Source: Acidobacteriota bacterium (lineage in GTDB: Bacteria; Acidobacteriota; Terriglobia; Acidiferrales; UBA7541). From it: DNA of 64,000 nucleotides. The first letter of the stretch is position 1; every line of letters starts with the position of its first letter. Under the pieces are notes generated by a model. The model had not been told where the DNA came from and searched no databases. It saw only the letters and a program-made list of their open reading frames with translations. Location of the stretch: assembly GCA_003223215.1 (NCBI GenBank), contig QHYH01000082.1, forward strand, positions 1-64,000, written 5' to 3'. The translations under genes and the position numbers were made by a program. Below, one piece after another: positions 61,179 through 64,000 of this stretch.

Positions 61179-61628
61179 TCAATCCGCAGGCGGACGAGGG
61201 GGTTGCGCTGATTTTTCCAACAGCCTCTGGGTCAGCAGCCCCAGTTGATCAACGCCGGCAGACCGGATTTCGTCCACAACGGCGACGACATCGCCGTACT
61301 TGGCGCGAGCATCGCTGCGGACGTAAACGGTTTTATCAAGGCGGTTGGCGATGCGATCCTTGATCTGGCCGGTGAGGTCGTCCTTTTGCACGTTCGTGCT
61401 GCCCAGGTAGATCCGGCCATCTCGGGTAACGGCCACGACCAGGGCATCGTCTTTATCGGCATCCTGCATGTCGCGAGAATTCGCGGCCGAGGGCATGTCG
61501 ACAGGGATGTCCTTGGTCAGCAACGGAGTGACCACCATAAAAATGATGAGCAGGACGAGCATGATGTCCGCCATGGGGATGACATTGGGGGACGCCATTT
61601 GCGCGCCGGCTTGTGGTTTGTAGGCCAT
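61179..61628 (-). CDS. exbD: ExbD/TolR-family protein (first of three)
   Basis: A 149-residue protein: SPNVIPMADIMLVLLIIFMV with the proton-relay Asp, then a periplasmic domain (LVVAVTRDGRIYLGSTNVQK, VVAVVDEIRSAGVDQLGLLT). It starts 6 bp after the exbB stop, so it is the most likely stoichiometric partner of that ExbB. Confidence 0.92.
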   Translation of the reverse strand: MAYKPQAGAQMASPNVIPMADIMLVLLIIFMVVTPLLTKDIPVDMPSAANSRDMQDADKDDALVVAVTRDGRIYLGSTNVQKDDLTGQIKDRIANRLDKTVYVRSDARAKYGDVVAVVDEIRSAGVDQLGLLTQRLLEKSAQPPRPPAD

Positions 61629-61634
61629 GACCGC

Positions 61635-62351
61635 TTACTTTCTGGCGCCACGCCGCAGGATGAAGTAGTTGATCAGCTCCATCGAGGAGTTGTCCATCTC
61701 GACGTCGAAGGCCTCCACTTTATTGGTGAAGTAGTTGTAGGCCCACACGGCGGGAACGGCGACAAGAAGACCGAAAGCCGTAGTGACCAGGGCTTCGGCG
61801 ATACCGCCCGCGACCGCCGACAGACCGGTGGCTTTCTGGCTCTCGATACCCTTAAACGCGTTCAAGATGCCGACCACGGTGCCAAACAAGCCCACGAACG
61901 GCGCAGTGGAACCAATGGTAGCGAGAGCGGAAAGGCCGCGCTTCATTTCGGCATGGACGATGGCGACGGAGCGCTCGAGCCCGCGCTTGGCGGCATCAAT
62001 CACGTCGGAGTCCGAGACCTGCTGGGAGGCCGACTGGAATTCCGAGAGACCGGTAGCCACGACCTTGGCGATGTGGCTCTTCTTGTTGCGTTCGGCAATG
62101 GCGATGGCTTCATCGAGCTTGCCGTCCTTGAGGGCACCTGCAACCTGCTGCACAAAAATGCGCGACTGCTTACGAGCCGCGCTGTACATCAGGGCGCGGT
62201 CGATCATGACCCCGAAAGAATAAACGGAAAGAAGGAACAGGATCACGACCACGATCAGTGCCAATGTCCCCATATTTTTGAACAGACCGCGGATATCCCA
62301 TTGTGCGCCCTGCAGGAGCAGGGCTGAGAAGAGATTTAAAGTGGCTGCCAT
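61635..62351 (-). CDS. exbB: ExbB/TolQ/MotA-family proton channel
   Basis: A 238-residue protein with three transmembrane segments: one near residues 22-45 (ALIVVVILFLLSVYSFGVMI), and two in the MotA/ExbB core (ATIGSTAPFVGLFGTVVGIL and TTAFGLLVAVPAVWAYNYFT). A cytoplasmic loop lies between the first and second. It uses the proton gradient to energise TonB. ATG at 62351 follows AGGAGC; an earlier in-frame ATG is less likely. Confidence 0.93.
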   Translation of the reverse strand: MAATLNLFSALLLQGAQWDIRGLFKNMGTLALIVVVILFLLSVYSFGVMIDRALMYSAARKQSRIFVQQVAGALKDGKLDEAIAIAERNKKSHIAKVVATGLSEFQSASQQVSDSDVIDAAKRGLERSVAIVHAEMKRGLSALATIGSTAPFVGLFGTVVGILNAFKGIESQKATGLSAVAGGIAEALVTTAFGLLVAVPAVWAYNYFTNKVEAFDVEMDNSSMELINYFILRRGARK

Positions 62352-62473
62352 TTTTGTTTGCTCCTTGAGTCTCAAGCGACCCTTGAGCGGTGGCTCGAGG
62401 TCCGCGAGAGTATTTGCTCCAATTTACTGCGCGGGCTAGCACGCACGCCCCACGACCAGCGCGCCAGACCGTA

Positions 62474-63214
62474 CTACTGGTTAAGAGAAAAGATCACGTC
62501 GATCGTCGTGTCGACTTCGACCGGCTCGCCATTGAGAAGAGTCGGCTGATAGCGCCACTGACGGACGGCGTCGAGCGCCGCCTGCTGCAAGAGCGGGTGG
62601 CCGGAAATCACTTCCAATTGCTGAATCGTGCCATCCCTGCTGATGATGGCGTGCAAGCGCACCGTTCCGGAAATGCGAGTCTGGCGGGCCAGCGGCGGAT
62701 AAACGGGCTGAACGCGATTGACGATGCGCGCGGCCTGTACGTTGCCGCCCACGCGGATGGGGCCGCTTGGTTTCGGCTTCGGAGGCGGCGGTGCCGTGCC
62801 GATTCCGCCGATTACGCCGCCAAGCACGCCGCCCATCGAACCACCGGCGACGCCGCCCGGAACTCCACCCACAGCGCCCACGGAAGCCATGTCCGGCTCC
62901 GGATCTTCCTTAATAATCTTGACCTCTTTCGGAATGACTTTGGGCTGCATGAGTTTGCCGGCGTCCATCAGGTGGACTTGCGGCTTCACGTGAACCACCT
63001 GAACAGCCGCTGGCGGCGGGGGCGGCGGCGGGGGCGGCGGCGGGGCCGTGAGCATGGTAGCCATCATGGTCTTAGGCAGCGCCTCGGTGTAGATCAGCGG
63101 GATGAGAATCAGGATTCCGAGGAAGACCAACTGAAACACGGCCGACAGCAAAACCGTGATCGGCTTCTTCGTCTTTGTCGGATGCGGACTTGAAACCACC
63201 ATCTCTTCAAACAT
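62474..63214 (-). CDS. tonB: TonB energy-transducing protein
   Basis: A 246-residue protein: a transmembrane helix (about 18-40, ITVLLSAVFQLVFLGILILI), a poly-proline stretch near residues 57-67, a Gly-rich linker (GGVPGGVAGGSMGGVLGGVI) and a C-terminal TonB domain (VYPPLARQTRISGTVRLHAI, QQAALDAVRQWRYQPTLLNG). The start at 63214 has a TAGGAGGT ribosome site. The gene order tonB-exbB-exbD is that of a complete energy-coupling system; three exbD copies follow. Confidence 0.92.
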   Translation of the reverse strand: MFEEMVVSSPHPTKTKKPITVLLSAVFQLVFLGILILIPLIYTEALPKTMMATMLTAPPPPPPPPPPPAAVQVVHVKPQVHLMDAGKLMQPKVIPKEVKIIKEDPEPDMASVGAVGGVPGGVAGGSMGGVLGGVIGGIGTAPPPPKPKPSGPIRVGGNVQAARIVNRVQPVYPPLARQTRISGTVRLHAIISRDGTIQQLEVISGHPLLQQAALDAVRQWRYQPTLLNGEPVEVDTTIDVIFSLNQ

Positions 63215-63221
63215 AAGGTAT

Positions 63222-64000
63222 TTACCTCCTACCGGCGGGAGCGAGACGCCCGGTGACGTTTTCACTTCCACGGTTTTTGTTGCCGGCTGCGGTTCCGGTG
63301 CCTGCCATCACGCCATGGCCGCGCCAACGATTCCAGGCGACGACAATGGGAGCGGCAATACCAAAACTGGAGTATGTTCCTACCACAATCCCTACCACCA
63401 GGGCAAAGGAGAAAGCACGAAGCACCTGGCCGCCCATCAGGAACAGGACGAGCACGGTAAGGAAAGTCAAGCCACTTGTTAAGATGGTTCGCGAAAGAGT
63501 TTGGTTGATGGACTTGTTCACCACACTCGCAAAGAGTTCCCTGCGAAGCAGACGGTTGTTCTCCCGAATGCGATCAAAGATGACGATGGTGTCGTTCATG
63601 GAATAACCGACCAGCGTGAGGAGCGCCGCGATGACTGTCAGGGAGATCTCAAAACGCAGCAGCGAGAAAAATCCCAAGGTGATCAGCACATCGTGAAACA
63701 CCGCCAGAACGGCGGCAGCCCCGTAAACCCATTCGAATCGCAAGGCAATATATACCAGCATGCCGCCCAACGCATAGAGGGTAACGTAAACCGCCTGCTT
63801 GCGGAGTTCTGCGCCCACCTTGGGGCCGACGATGGCGATATCGCGAATGGTGAAAGGACCGAGCGAAAAACTCGACTTGATGACATTGAGAACGGCGGGC
63901 GTGACACCAGGAACCTTGGACAGGTCGTCGAAATTGGTGAGGATGCCGTTCGCCTCCGAGTCGCGGTAATCGAGAATCTTCCTGGCGAGCTGCTGATAGC
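63222..64000 (-). CDS. secF: Protein translocase subunit SecF (5' end beyond the window)
   Basis: The C-terminal about 260 residues of an RND-type export protein. Periplasmic part (LSKVPGVTPAVLNVIKSSFS, FTIRDIAIVGPKVGAELRKQ), then the SecF membrane segments and the conserved FHDVLITLGFFSLLRFEISL, TVIAALLTLVGYSMNDTIVI, FDRIRENNRL. The frame continues to the right edge without a stop, so the start lies outside. It pulls preproteins through SecYEG using the proton gradient. Its stop lies 7 bp before the tonB start, so the two are likely co-transcribed. Confidence 0.93.
   Translation of the reverse strand, partial: YQQLARKILDYRDSEANGILTNFDDLSKVPGVTPAVLNVIKSSFSLGPFTIRDIAIVGPKVGAELRKQAVYVTLYALGGMLVYIALRFEWVYGAAAVLAVFHDVLITLGFFSLLRFEISLTVIAALLTLVGYSMNDTIVIFDRIRENNRLLRRELFASVVNKSINQTLSRTILTSGLTFLTVLVLFLMGGQVLRAFSFALVVGIVVGTYSSFGIAAPIVVAWNRWRGHGVMAGTGTAAGNKNRGSENVTGRLAPAGRR

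Overview
The window looks like a chromosomal stretch from an Acidobacteriota (Terriglobia-like) soil bacterium. This is inferred from the gene set and its mix (PilZ-like/TonB proteins, TonB-ExbB with three ExbD proteins, a GAF-containing NarL-type kinase, a prolyl-tRNA editing protein, 2-oxoacid:ferredoxin oxidoreductase, formate-THF ligase, bifunctional Rsh). No 16S gene is present, so the assignment is provisional.

Layout. 1-2.7 kb: an ISAs1-type transposase fused to an N-terminal DruA/DUF4338-like domain and broken by one frameshift. 2.7-6.1 kb: ECF sigma factor, NarL-family response regulator and GAF/histidine kinase (all minus). 6.3-7.2 kb: tRNA-His(GTG) followed by a heavily decayed integrated element (integrase remnants, an amidohydrolase tail, and a second copy of the tRNA 3' half as the far att site). 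7.2-28.2 kb: housekeeping and envelope genes, namely HAD phosphatase, S10 peptidase, PilT-like ATPase, GT-C membrane protein, methyltransferase, GT2, APC permease, P5C dehydrogenase, PilZ-like/TonB fusion, SUMF1-domain protein, formate-THF ligase, NHL protein, EVE protein, FecR-like protein, DUF4440 protein and KorAB.

28,527-46,964: an 18.4 kb integrated mobile element bounded by a 13-bp direct repeat. Clustered GGTACA-type motifs lie just inside both ends and probably bind the integrase at its right end. Inside are an excisionase-like protein, a PrimPol/helicase-like replicase, a cluster of about nine ACGACTTGCTACC iteron-like repeats, a second small tyrosine recombinase framed by a perfect 15-bp inverted repeat, a large terminase with no recognisable portal, capsid or tail genes, a row of small unknown genes including a collagen-like protein, and a HigB/HigA-like toxin-antitoxin pair with a third gene and two upstream operator-like palindromes. 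The combination of integration, autonomous replication and packaging ATPase without morphogenesis genes suggests a phage satellite or a related virion-hitchhiking element. This is the most interesting part of the window.

47.0-64.0 kb: chromosome resumes with a succinate dehydrogenase operon starting about 40 bp from the element's right att core, then YbaK-like, RidA, an M1-like protein without the zinc motif, Rsh, a SpoIIE-type phosphatase, a TPR lipoprotein, and a tonB-exbB-exbD-exbD-exbD cluster downstream of secF, which runs off the right edge.
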